A stretch of DNA of 64,000 bases from Hydrangea macrophylla (GCA_033977485.1 CM066994.1:25822681-25886680); one strand, 5' to 3'. Positions 10,966 through 21,407 are shown, counted from the first letter of the stretch. Translations and numbers: made by a program. The notes: generated by a model not told the origin, from the letters alone.

Positions 10966-11334
10966 TGGTATCAGAGCCAAAACCTAAACCCCAACCCTAA
11001 CCCTTGCATCAGCCGCAGCCTCCACCACCAAGCCGCAGCCTCTCACAACCTCCACCACCGAGCCGCAGCCTCCCACCACCAGGCCGCAGCCTCCCCACAG
11101 CCCACACCACCAGGTCGCAGCTCTCCTCTCTCCTGCGCAGGTCACTGCGCTATTTTTTGCGCAGTTTTTTAGGCTGCGCCTTGCCCTTGCAGGTCTTCTG
11201 ATGATTTAGGGTTGTTCCGTACCCTATTTTTTGCTTCTCTTGGGCTCTTTTTCTGCTGCTTGTTTTTCAGCAGCCTTTGATCGGTATACTTCTTTGCTAC
11301 GGGTGAAAAATTCTGCTCTTATCTCTTCGTTTTG

Positions 11335-12070
11335 ATGGCCAATTACGGGAAAGATGTTGTTCAACCTACCTCTTCCGAAACTCGACCGGATGTCTCTCTC
11401 TCACAGCACACTCCCGCTCATCGGGTTACTAGCGTGCTTCTGAATGGGCAGAATTTCGCAGCGTGGTCTCGTTCTCTTCGCCTCTACCTAGGAGGAAAAG
11501 GAAAAATTGGTTGGATTCAAGGTGAAGAAAAGAAACCAGCCCTCGCCGATCCTAAGTTAGCCCAATGGAACATTCACAATTGCACCATTCTGCGATGGTT
11601 TTTTAATTCGATGGAAGACCGTATCTATCACATGTTTATGTACCATGATACGGTTCATGATCTATGGCTTGCTTTGACCCAGATGTATGCGCATGCGCGC
11701 AACGATTCTCGGATTTTTGAGTTGTATCGTGATATTCCCCAGGCTTCCCAAGAATCTTTGGGACTTAGTGTGGCTGACTATTTTGGTTACTTACAGTCTC
11801 GCTGGGAAGAGTTGGCTCAATATGAGCCTCTTAGTGACTATCCGACTGAAGCTGCTTCTATTGCCCTCCAGCGTCTTAACCGGCTGCACACCTACCAGTT
11901 CCTCATGGGACTTAAGCCTGAGTTCGAAACACTTCGGGCTCAGATTGTTAACACCTCACCTATGCCTTCTCTGTATGAGGCCTTTGCTACTATAGATGGA
12001 GACGAACGACGGCGTCGCTTGATTCACCCTGTTGTTCCTGTCCCTGTTCCTGCTACTTCCTACTGCTGCT
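11335..12070 (+). pseudogene. Copia B gag fragment, left arm
   Basis: The ATG at 11335 starts MANYGKDVVQPTSSETRP. The gag core shows VTSVLLNGQNFAAWSRSLRL, ILRWFFNSMEDRIYHMFMYH and YQFLMGLKPEFETLRAQIV, and the frame ends in the spacer after PVPVPATSYCC. The CCHC knuckle and all of pol are missing. The same gag type is present in copias E and F. The frame is open throughout, but the product is a truncated gag only. Confidence 0.88.
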
Positions 12071-12082
12071 GATCAGATGGAA
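12053..12082. other. Palindrome spacer (loop)
   Basis: 30 bp between the arms. Read on minus it continues the gag frame as SDQQQ and then a stop. SDQ corresponds to the natural sequence after PVPVP in related gags, so most of the spacer is right-arm sequence. Confidence 0.85.
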
Positions 12083-12800
12083 CAGGAACAGGGACAGGAA
12101 CAACAGGGTGAATCAAGCGACGCCGTCGTTCGTCTCCATCTATAGTAGCAAAGGCCTCATACAGAGAAGGCATAGGTAAGGTGTTAACAATCTGAGCCCG
12201 AAGTGTTTCGAACTCAGGCTTAAGTCCCATGAGGAACTGGTAGGTGTGCAGCCGGTTAAGACGCTGGAGGGCAATAGAAGCAGCTTCAGTCGGATAGTCA
12301 CTAAGAGGCTCATATTGAGCCAACTCTTCCCAGCGAGACTGTAAGTAACCAAAATAGTCAGCCACACTAAGTCCCAAAGATTCTTGGGAAGCCTGGGGAA
12401 TATCACGATACAACTCAAAAATCCGAGAATCGTTGCGCGCATGCGCATACATCTGGGTCAAAGCAAGCCATAGATCATGAACCGTATCATGGTACATAAA
12501 CATGTGATAGATACGGTCTTCCATCGAATTAAAAAACCATCGCAGAATGGTGCAATTGTGAATGTTCCATTGGGCTAACTTAGGATCGGCGAGGGCTGGT
12601 TTCTTTTCTTCACCTTGAATCCAACCAATTTTTCCTTTTCCTCCTAGGTAGAGGCGAAGAGAACGAGACCACGCTGCGAAATTCTGCCCATTCAGAAGCA
12701 CGCTAGTAACCCGATGAGCGGGAGTGTGCTGTGAGAGAGAGACATCCGGTCGAGTTTCGGAAGAGGTAGGTTGAACAACATCTTTCCCGTAATTGGCCAT
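12060..12800 (-). pseudogene. Copia B gag fragment, right arm
   Basis: Mirror copy of the left-arm gag, starting at the ATG at 12800. It differs by very few residues (for example NTLPMPS against NTSPMPS) and ends PVPVPSDQQQ then TAG. Like its partner, it ends before the zinc knuckle. Confidence 0.88.
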
Positions 12801-13148
12801 CAAAACGAAGAGATAAGAGCAGAATTTTTCACCCGTAGCAAAGAAGTATACCGATCAAAGGCTGCTGAAAAACAAGCAGCAGAAAAAGAGCCCAAGAGAA
12901 GCAAAAAATAGGGTACGGAACAACCCTAAATCATCAGAAGACCTGCAAGGGCAAGGCGCAGCCTAAAAAACTGCGCAAAAAATAGCGCAGTGACCTGCGC
13001 AGGAGAGAGGAGAGCTGCGACCTGGTGGTGTGGGCTGTGGGGAGGCTGCGGCTCGGTGGTAGAGGTTGTGAGAGGCTGCGACTTGGTGGTGGAGGTTGCG
13101 GCTGATGCAAGGGTTAGGGTTAGGGTTTAGGTTTTAGCTTTGATACCA

Positions 13149-13409
13149 AATAGAATATAGAAAAAATGAATTGTCACTTCATTTCTTCACTATAGAACAG
13201 TTTATATATACATTACAAGGAGGATTCTAGAAAAGATAAAGAAAGAACCAGGAAGATTCTAGAACAAGGAGGAGGATTCTAGAACAAGGAGGATTCTAGA
13301 AAAGAAAAGAAAGAAGGAAATAAAAATATTCTAAACAATAATGAAAAATTAATGTGATCCACATTCTACGGAAGCTAATTATCCGGGATAAAAATAACTA
13401 TATCCAACA
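13149..13409 (-). repeat. Copia B LTR in right arm
   Basis: 261 bp; one repeat unit longer than the left-arm LTR. The adjacent PBS reads agctttgatacca on plus, so it is mutated at two positions relative to ggctctgatacca. Confidence 0.85.
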
Positions 13410-13420
13410 TTTAGAAAACT

Positions 13421-13545
13421 TGAACAGTAACGATGAAGAGTAGCGATGAACAGTAACGTGAACAGTGCTGTGAATAGTGCCGATGAACAGTGACGTGAAC
13501 AGTACGATGAATAATGCCTATGAACAGTGACGGTGAATAGTGCTC
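13421..13545 (-). repeat. Degenerate minisatellite in copia A leader
   Basis: About ten imperfect repeats of gatgaacagtgacgtgaacagt-like units, alternating aacagt with tgacg/cgatg, between the PBS and the palindrome. No coding signal. Confidence 0.75.
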
Positions 13546-13603
13546 AGGTCATGTTTGTGGGTTGTGGCTATGGTGGTGGGAGGATCGAGTCCCCTATTAG
13601 GGT

Positions 13604-13616
13604 GGCTCTGATACCA
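13604..13616 (-). other. Copia A primer-binding site
   Basis: On minus tggtatcagagcc, directly next to the LTR, matches the usual copia site for the initiator Met tRNA. Confidence 0.9.
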
Positions 13617-13768
13617 TGTTGAGTTTTTCAGAAAGCTTAGGGTTCACCTTAGTGAGACCCTCTCTTTTATTCATATAGAAGAAAACAATAATTACACAAA
13701 GACCCCTGACTAAAGATAAATAATAAAAATAAAATATAATAGAACTAAAGTTAACATAACACTCAACA
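13617..13768 (-). repeat. Copia A 5' LTR
   Basis: 152 bp; pairs with 4981-5130 and is followed by the target duplication CAAAC at 13769-13773. Confidence 0.95.
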
Positions 13769-13773
13769 CAAAC

Positions 13774-15153
13774 ATGTGGTAATTCGGACATCAGCCTATA
13801 CAGGATCATACAAAGGAGTGATACTACTGGCCAGAAATGATAAAAGAAGCGAATAACCTTCAACAAAATTGTGCATCATGCCAAGAGTTCCCCTCTCAAA
13901 ACGAATGCAACTTCGTGGAAGCTGGCAACGATTGGCGCAGGCCATACATTGATTATCTCACGGAAGGAACCCTCCCGGCAGAGAATATTGACGTAGCCTC
14001 AGTCAGAAAGAAGGCATCACGATTCTTCGTAAGCGAAAGAAATCTGTTCCGAAAAAGTTTTAGTGGGAAAGCGCTAAAGTGCCTCGCGGGACAAGAGGTG
14101 GACAATATCCTACAGCAAGTTCATCAATTTGAACACCAGGGAGGCAACAAGCTATACCAACAACTCATACACTTGGGGTATTACTGGCCAACGATGGAGA
14201 AAGACGCGCTGGAGTTCGCCAAAAAATGCAAAGCCTGCCAGATACATGCTAACAGCATACATGCTCCAGCGGTCAGACTAAAATGTTTAACGACCCCGTG
14301 GTCGTTCCACACATGGTCAATGGATCTCATGGGCGCCATAGCACCGTCACGAGGAAATATTTGGATCCTGGCGGCCACGGAACTGTTCACGAAATGGGTA
14401 GAGGCCATACCATTGCGAAAGGCGACGGGGGAAAGCATCGCGAATTTTGTTAAACAGCACATAATTTGCAGATTCGGCATCCCCAATGTGATCTTATCAG
14501 ACAACGGTAAACCTTTTACCTCGAAGCCTGTCACGAGCTTGTACTTCAAATATGGCATCTCAGCACAAGTCCACGGTCTACTACCCTAAAGGGAACGGAC
14601 AAGCCGAAGCAAGCAATAAGACTCTGTCAAAAATTTTGAGCAAAACCACGACCGACTTTCCCATGAATTGGTCAGATCAATTACCACTAGCTTTGTGGGC
14701 CTACTGGACATCTAGATGACGCGCCACTCAAGCATCCCCCTTTTCCCTAGTCTATGGCAGTGAAGCAGTCGTCCCCGCTGAAATCGCGATTCCTTCGGCT
14801 AGAATCGCACTTCAAAGTGAAGTCGGCTTAGACACAAGATACGCGGAGTTAGAAAGCCTAGACGAAAGGAGGGACAAAGCTAAAGTAGCCTTGAAAGTTT
14901 ATCAAGCAAGAATAGCACGGGCATATGACGCCATGGTCCATCCCAGGCAATTAAAGAAGGAGATTTGGTGTTAAAGGCAGCGGCGCATGTCATGAGAATC
15001 ATGTCCGCTCCAATGTCCGCTCCAAAGTTCACTCCTAAGTGGGAAGGTCCTTATCTCGTCCAAGAAGTCCACGACAGCAGATACTGTAAGCTAATCCACC
15101 CTGAAGACGGTAGCAGCCAAGGGACCTTAAACCTTAAATGGGTGAAACTCTAG
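13774..15153 (+). pseudogene. G1 integrase with two H2C2 fingers
   Basis: The region continues the H2C2 begun at 4966-4980 (HRQTCGNSD) with YYWPEMIKEANNLQQNCASC after a frameshift. A linker follows (WRRPYIDYLTEGTLP, then RFFVSERNLFRKSF). A complete second H2C2 then reads VHQFEHQGGNKLYQQL, GYYWPTMEKDALEF and KKCKACQ. The catalytic core holds SMDLMGAI and LSDNGKPF. The Glu motif GNGQAEASNKTLSK is present only after a frameshift at about 14580, and a TGA sits at 14717. The C-terminal domain ends FTPKWEGPYLVQEVHDSRYCKL, closing with NLKWVKL* at 15153. Confidence 0.88.
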
Positions 15154-15760
15154 AATAGTTCTTTCTTTGTTCCTTTATATGGAAAGCACATAGGGCAATA
15201 TTTTATGAATGGAAGCGTGCATTTCGCACCAGTTCTATCATCGTGTACCCTGGGGCAAAACCCCCACCACCATGGCAAATCGTGAATGAAAATTTTTCCC
15301 TTACGTTCGAGTTATTTACTACTTACTCACGAAAACACAAGGACACCAGAGATAAGCATGTCCTCACACAACACTCGTTTCCTCAAAATTAAATAAACAA
15401 AGCATAAACACATATACGATGAACACATCACGAACAAAAGATAAGCCTGTTTCATTTCATATTGTTTGTTACAAAAAAAGCAGCGAGCCGCCTGTACAAA
15501 AGTGCTCGCCCATACGCACTAAGGTGCTCAACCAGACGCACCAATCTTACCACTACTTACCAACCAAAAGTACAAGAGAGAGGGAGTTGACCAAAAGATC
15601 ACGAAAGATCACGATAGACGGCCCAACAGGCCCCAAAGATAAAATAAAAAAAGAGGGGAAAGGAAGCGAAGAAGTCCCAAAGAATTCAATCACCCAAAAG
15701 ATCGGTGCCTGTTGGCTAACTGGGGGCAGTACCAACCATAGACACCTGATCTTCGATGGA
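15154..15760. other. G1 spacer between pol and antisense ORF 2
   Basis: About 600 bp with no supported gene on either strand. Open frames here are short and resemble nothing. Confidence 0.6.
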
Positions 15761-16375
15761 TCAAATATCTGCTCCAAGCTTGAGAAGATGAGTGTCAACT
15801 TCCCTGTTCTTTTCATTCAGAGGCACTGAAACTCGTGCAAATTCAGAACTAGCTTCATCAAACGCCCGAGAAGCAGCACTAGTGAGGGGGAGCATACGAA
15901 GTTGTGCGAAAGGCAAGTCGCCGAGTTTCTTCGCTTCAGTTGCTAATTCTTCTAGATAATCCCGACGACGACCTTCAAAGTACTGCACACTCCGCCTGAG
16001 ATCAAGACATCGACTCCTCTCTTTCACATAGTGAAGACGAGTGGCCAACCAGTTGACATTCACACGACCTCTCTGCAGCTTCTCCAACAGATAGGAAACA
16101 CGATCTAAGAGGTCATCCATCATGGAATCCAGAGTATTCCCCTCAAAAATCCTAATGGCTCAAGCTAAATCAACACAATACTCGCTCTGAAGGTCATGGT
16201 GAAAGTCAGCAAAATCCAACAAAGTTTCTGGATGATGCTTATACACGCGCTCTAAGGTCACGTGTAAATTACCAGGGACAGCGACACCCCTCCAACCATC
16301 CCATACCTCGCCAAACACAACGGGCAGGCCCAAAACACCGGAATCAGCCTCAGAATTGGACGACGAATTAGACAT
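15761..16375 (-). pseudogene. G1 antisense ORF 2, unknown function
   Basis: Runs against the element's own transcription. From an ATG at 16375 (MSNSSSNSEADSG) the frame is open to 15761 except for one TGA at 16160-16162, giving about 204 codons. The N-terminus is Ser/Asp-rich. The middle shows WDGWRGVAVPGNLHVTLERV. The C-terminal half is helical and charged (VNVNWLATRLHYVKERSRC, FEGRRRDYLEELATEAKKL) and likely coiled-coil. The WLATRLHYVKE part is weakly like the WLGSHLADLRE part of antisense ORF 1. A TATA-like ctataaaaac lies about 115 bp upstream. The function is not recognised. The single stop suggests slow decay or a recent C-to-T change. Confidence 0.65.
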
Positions 16376-16490
16376 CGCGCTAAGATTGGGGCGGAAAGAA
16401 GAAGGGTGGAAGAGAAAATTCAAATAGAAGCTCCTCTCCCTAAAATAAGTCGTAGAAATTCCAAGTGAAGGATATTGACACTCAGGATCT

Positions 16491-16500
16491 GTTTTTATAG
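16491..16500 (-). promoter_or_regulatory. TATA-like box for antisense ORF 2
   Basis: ctataaaaac on minus, 116-125 bp upstream of the ATG at 16375. Position and sequence fit a plant TATA box; no other evidence of transcription. Confidence 0.4.
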
Positions 16501-16876
16501 AGTGCAATTACTTAATGCACCTCGGAATACGAGGAGATGTGACACCAATCGTCATCTTTACTATTCGACATTAATGCGCCTATTCAACTTTCAAAACGGT
16601 GGTAGAGTTCATTTATCAATTACCACGCACAGCATTTAATGCATTCGTTCGTTTCTTCAAAACAACGGCGATCCCTTCATGATTATTCTGCACACAAATC
16701 CATGAACCCGCCCACCCTTTCCAAAACCATGGCAATTCATCCAATCAGACACGTGGCATATCAAACATCGCGTTTTATTTAAACATAAGAAGTACAAAAG
16801 GCTGATGTGACAGCCAGAAATACAGGTACCAAAAAAAAAGTGGGGGGGAAAGCCCCTACAAGTCCAACGTCAGCGA
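16501..16876. other. Spacer between the two antisense ORFs
   Basis: About 375 bp, no gene seen. Probably the upstream region of antisense ORF 2 and the 3' flank of antisense ORF 1. Confidence 0.5.
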
Positions 16877-19800
16877 CTAGAAGAGACCACGAGACGCCCG
16901 CGCACCACTATCAACATTTGCAAATTTTGATCCAAGAGTAGGGTTGCCCTCCCTGATGACCTTCTTCTCTTCCTTCAAAGCTTCTAAAGCAGCTTCGGCC
17001 GTAGCAATCTTGGCATCAATACCCTTCTCTTTGCGTGCTGACTCATAGAACAGAGAAAACTCGCGCAAATCCGCCAAATGGGATCCTAGCCACCCAACAT
17101 TAAGACCAAGCGCCTTAAAATCATCCAAGGCATCTACGTATGTATCCCAGATGGGCAGCATCCAAATCTCTGATCGGTGTTACATCCAAATATATAACAA
17201 CCGCCGCCAAAGACTCCGAGAAGCAAGACCGAATCGCAGGAAATTTACATGAAAACGAAGCAAGAGCCTCAGGACGCTTGCCTTTAATGGTCTGCAGCGC
17301 AGGAAAGAAAGAAGAATTAATATCACAACCACCCCAAGACACCAACTTTGCATCTCGAGAAGACGTACCCAAGACACCATCCCGATTCTCCACACCCATT
17401 CATGGACTTTCGCCAAAAAGATCCCTCTCCAAACACCGTTCTAATTAATTTTCAGAATCAGTTTTGACTAAGAAGTTTGGGGCCAAGGGTATATTTAAAG
17501 AAGGATCCTTGGGAATATTGCTGTCAGAAAGAAATGTTCCTTTGCTTGACACACCATCACAACTCTGTTGAATCCCTTCCTCGATAACAGGAACATCATC
17601 GGCCAACACCGGATCCAACTCCGCTTGTAAGGGCGCATAAAATCATTCAACGCGCTATGATCGTCAAGACTCAAAACAACTCTGCCCGTAGTCCGCGATG
17701 CATACCGATCGGATGCAGAAATCATCATCGTCTCCGAACCAGCACGATCAATTTGAGGCAACACATCATCACCTCCGACATGATCAGACTCAGACTGAAT
17801 AGCCACGTCATCAACGAAAGCTTCACAATCAGCAGTAACCTACGTCTCATGCTCGTCCTCTTGGAAAATATCTACAGGATGAGCACGAACAGTAGTGGAA
17901 CCAGACTCTGGCTCAGCCCTAAAAGCATCAACCACTTGGGATTTTTTATGTTTCCCACTGCGCTTCTTGCCTTTCTTTTTAGAATGATCACGAGATTGAT
18001 CTTTATCCTTCTTCCTTCTCTTGCTAGAACGGCTTTTGACATCTTCCACCAGTGTCGTCTTATCAACCGGAGGAGAGGGTAACTCCTCAACCACTTCCTC
18101 GTTAACAAACCCCTCGCCCCTGGCTTTTCCCACGGATTCTTGCCATACAAGAAATATCCAACCTACGTGTCAAAAAAAAAGGGAGAAAGGAAAGCAGTTA
18201 TGAAAGAAGAGAGATCAAAGAAAATACCTCCTGAACCCCCTCAGAAGAAACTAACTGTTCAGAAGCCTTCACCAGGCGCCTCCTTTTCAGGTTTTTCCGC
18301 GATTCTACCTCCTCACTGTCATCTCGATGAAGACCACCAAGAGCGGACAAAATTCCAACCTCGTGAGATACGTGAGCCCCAGCCTTCACAGGAGCAATCA
18401 ATTTTTGGATTTCGGAGCACGAAGCGTCCCATCACTCGCTGCAATATCTTGAACTCTAGCCCTAATCGGATCACTAGCATGAAAATGGATGAAAGAAGAA
18501 AGACATTTATCCCAAAAGACTTCCCAACCCAGGGTACACCGACCAACTCTGCCTCGTGAACTCTATATCTTGAACTCTAGCCCTAATCGGATCACTAGCA
18601 TGAAAATGGATGAAAGAAGAAAGACATTTATCCCAAAAGACTTCCCAACACAGGGTACACCGACCAGCTCTGCCTCACGGGGCAATTCGAACTATAACCC
18701 CACCTGAAAGATTTCCCGCCTCAGCCGAAGTAAAGCGCCTGGAACTCTCCGCGTAATCCGCAAGAAATACTTGGCGCGCAGGCACTCCTTGATCTAAACC
18801 AAACTGGTGTGAAACTCTGTGAGGACTATAGCGTACGACTCCCTTCGAAAGAAAGGCTCTCCTTGATCTAAGCCAAAAAGGAAGGCTCGAGGGAAACATG
18901 GCGGCAGCCATAATAAAACCGCGAACGTTTTGACAATAGATAAATCCACTTCTTCGAAAGAACCAGATGGATACAAGTTCAGGTCTTTTTCACCAGTAAT
19001 AGCTCTTGCATAAGGAGGAAAATTCAAACTCCTTCACGTCGTCCAGAAACTTACTTGGATGCTTCAGAGTCCCCTTTTTACACCACCTATCCGCTCGGGG
19101 TTGATGGTTATCAATATAAGTAACTTGGCGAGTGGGCCCATGGAGTTTTTTCTTGGTAGCCTCGAAAACGATAGGGGAAGGAGCATAACTTCTAAACCTC
19201 TAAAAAAGGAACATAGTCAGAAAGGGGTGCACAAGTAGCTAGAAATATCGAAACGACCGACAGAGCGCTTAAAGTCAACATGGAGGGAATCTAAACGATG
19301 GTACAAGGTACCCAAGAAAGTGGAGCCAAAGGCAGCGAATGACCCTTAGCCAACTTTACAGCTAGAGGAAAAATCGCAACATTATTCTGTCTTCAAGAGA
19401 CATCGGGAGGATATATCGAGCAAGCCAACTAGCTATGTACGCCGCTAAGTTATGAGGACTGCCAGACCCTGGTCCCGCTCTCTCATCGCGATCCTGGTAG
19501 CCTGTGATTTGCTTCGCAGGTTGAATATCTTTGTAAAAGTAACATAACCAAGTAACAAAAGAAGCTCGCCTACCCTTGTTCTCCCCAGAAAATATGCTGG
19601 TCCACGCAGCACTCTGTGTAAGGCACGATTGCAAAAATGCCACAGTATCTTTATCTTCTCGATCCTCATGGAGACCCTCTAATGGATAATCACCGATAAC
19701 AGGCAGACCCATTAGAGCCACCACGTCCTCTAAAGTAGGGGTAAACTCTACCCAAGCGGTGACGAAGGTATGCGAATCAGAGCTCCACCGTGAGGCTAAT

Positions 19801-20225
19801 TAAGCTAAACCCAACGTGCCTTTTCTGCAATTTAGGGACACGCATATGGAGACCGAATCTAGAATACCCGCGCCGGTCAATAATTCGTAATTCTAAGATT
19901 CGGAAAGCACAAAAAAACTCCATTCATCCCAATCGGTGCAAGGACCCGAGGAGGCGTGAAAGTCTATACCGGAATAGGGATAATCTCCTCGCTCCATCTT
20001 AAAATGCAGGACACTCGCAGGCGCAACCATTTCAGCTTCCTCCACTGGCGCCTCAAAATGTTGAAGTAGCAGATCTTTAATAGGAAGAGAAATAGGGCGA
20101 AAATCTCGGACTTTTGACCAAAACACGTCTTCTCCACCGCCGACGAAAGGAGCAGTAGCGGGGATCCGTTCCGAACCCTCCAATAGCTTCTTCTTTCCCT
20201 TTGATGAACGAGTTGTTTCAGCCAT
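16877..20225 (-). pseudogene. G1 antisense ORF 1 with plant mobile domain (PMD)
   Basis: Starts at the ATG at 20225 (MAETTRSSKGKKKLLEGSER), on the strand opposite to gag-pol. WDEWSFFVL near 19905 is followed by a disrupted stretch and then EFTPTLEDVVALMGLPVIGD (19740-19690). Further on are GRRASFVTWLCYFYKD and AAYIASWLARYILP (19420-19380). The TLEDV-LxGLPV and A(Y/F)-WL-R-(I/V)-P motifs are those of the plant mobile domain (PF10536), known from MAIN/MAIL1 proteins and retrotransposon-carried genes. Further downstream are a Lys/Arg-rich nuclear-localisation-like stretch near 17930-18050 (KRRKKDKD, KKKGKKRSGKHKK) and a conserved tail (SFSCKFPAIRSCFSESLAAV, WLGSHLADLREFSLFYESAR) with a coiled coil ending RASRGLF* at 16877. 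Many frameshifts and stops mean it is no longer translated whole. Confidence 0.72.
18445..18686. repeat. 121-bp tandem duplication inside antisense ORF 1
   Basis: Unit 1 (18445-18565) and unit 2 (18566-18686) share atcttgaactctagccctaa and the following 100 bases with few differences. It lies in the decayed middle of antisense ORF 1. Confidence 0.88.
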
Positions 20226-20366
20226 TGAGAAGATAGGGCAAACTCTTCCGTGAAAATCCGAAGAAAAGGATTGATTGAAATCACTAAGATCAATAAGATA
20301 TGAGAGGAGACCGGAAAACTCGAGTGAGAAATGAGAAATGCGGAGAAAGACTGCTGTGTAGTCCCT

Positions 20367-20375
20367 CTTATATAA
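20367..20375 (-). promoter_or_regulatory. TATA-like box for antisense ORF 1
   Basis: ttatataag on minus, about 145 bp upstream of the ATG at 20225. It lies just inside the 3' LTR border, so the antisense gene would have its own start site separate from the LTR. Confidence 0.45.
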
Positions 20376-20540
20376 TCAGGATGAACCACCAAAAGGATCC
20401 GGCGAAACGAAAGTTTTCCCCCAAAATTGATGTCTCGGTTTTCCTACGCAAAACCACCATGATTCATTTAAAGCTGACAAGACCCCTGCAGCATACTGGT
20501 ACAGTGCTCCAGCCACACTTCCTCCGGACAGTATGACCCG

Positions 20541-20554
20541 AGCAGGGGGCAAAA
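20541..20554 (+). other. G1 polypurine tract
   Basis: agcagggggcaaaa directly before the 3' LTR start TGTGGGC. Confidence 0.85.
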
Positions 20555-21407
20555 TGTGGGCATCACTATCTGACTTACGTATCCGGAGTTGACACGTGTC
20601 CATCTATCACTAAGGACACTATACGCAGTGCCTAAGGGATAAGAACGAAACCCTAAAAGTTATCATTAGGGTGCCAATAAGGACAAGCCCACGAAACTTC
20701 CTCACGAGCCGTTTAGACTACTCTGGGTAGCACCCAGCTCAGACAGACCTCGATTGGGGGCAGGTCTTGGTGCAATGAGACAATACCACGACATGGTCAT
20801 TCTAGATCATTGTGCGGTAAAGTCTTTCCTTATCTTATCGGGAACTCTCAGGTTATGTGGCTTGGTTGGCTTAAGAGCAGAGCTCGCTTAGGAAGGTCGC
20901 GTCGATCTATCTCGCGATACACTTCCTAAGCCTTTCTAAAGGTCAGTAAGACTATCTAAAATAACTCTATAGTTTACCGTGAGGACATTCCTTGTGTCGT
21001 CTCCAGACGACACGTGGCATTTTGGTACGCCTCAATAGGAATAAGCCACATCAGCTACGCTCATTCCTGGCACGTGTCCCAATTATTGTAAATAGGAACA
21101 GTTCCCTCAGAGGTGACGACACAACTTTCTTAAGACATACTTAGAGAGAATTTCAGAGATTATTCCCTGGGGATCTGTGCATTAATGAGTTCACTGTGAA
21201 TATTCCTTCATACATACATGCCCGATCATTAACAGCGCAGGTTTCTCTCGGAATACTTCCCCCACTTACTGACCCTTAGTCTGTCTCTCTTTACCTCCTC
21301 TCCACTTTCCCTCAAGACTCCCTCTACACCACTGATTCTTAGACTGCTACTCTCTTACAAATTCATCTCTCTCATCCTACCCCTCCCTACCGAAATACTT
21401 ACCTACA
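20555..21407 (+). repeat. G1 3' LTR
   Basis: 853 bp, TGTGGGC ... CTACA, with the last 341 bp matching the partial 5' LTR at 1-321. It ends inside the PHD-gene exon. Confidence 0.93.

Larger units (their letters stand above)
10725..13409. mobile_element. Copia B palindrome: LTR-gag / inverted gag-LTR
   Basis: Left arm 10725-12052 (1328 bp) and right arm 12083-13409 (1327 bp) are near-identical inverted copies around a 30-bp spacer. Each arm has, from outside in, a complete LTR starting TGTTGGATA, a primer site, a proline-codon-rich leader and a 5' gag of about 240 codons. Both outer ends are therefore 5' LTR (U3) ends. Flanks cctac and tttag do not match, so there is no target duplication, and the 5' gag of copia A is missing. 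The arms are not identical: the right LTR has one more copy of a ~20-bp unit (tagaatcctccttgttc) and its PBS is mutated. Confidence 0.95.
4981..13768 (-). mobile_element. Copia A: Ty1/copia element with two secondary insertions
   Basis: Bounded by 150/152-bp LTRs (4981-5130 and 13617-13768) and by a perfect 5-bp duplication CAAAC (4976-4980 and 13769-13773). Transcription direction is minus: the PBS is at 13604-13616 and the purine tract at 5131-5146. Gag, protease, integrase, RT and RNase H follow in copia order. The element is lengthened by the TRIM composite (5445-6690) and by the palindrome (10725-13409). The LTRs differ by about one substitution and a 2-base indel, so the insertion is fairly recent, but the coding region has several frameshifts and stops. 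Confidence 0.95.
1..21407 (+). mobile_element. G1: Tat-type Ty3/gypsy LTR retrotransposon, nested and degenerate
   Basis: The element runs from a truncated 5' LTR at the window edge to a complete 3' LTR ending at 21407. The order is PBS, gag, protease, RT, RNase H, archaeal-like RNase H, integrase, two antisense ORFs, PPT, 3' LTR. The second RNase H and the antisense ORFs between pol and the 3' LTR are known marks of the plant Tat lineage. Copia A splits the element at 4980/13769. Without copia A the visible part is about 12.6 kb, and roughly 0.5 kb of the 5' LTR lies outside the window. Every coding part has stops or frameshifts, so it cannot move by itself. It is inserted in a PHD-finger gene exon that resumes at 21408. 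Confidence 0.9.

Noticed and set aside
11004..11201. Pro/Ser-rich frame MHQPQPPPPSRSL in copia B leader
   Set aside because: Made of ccaccaccaagccgcagcc repeats; no conserved end in B, so not called as a gene.
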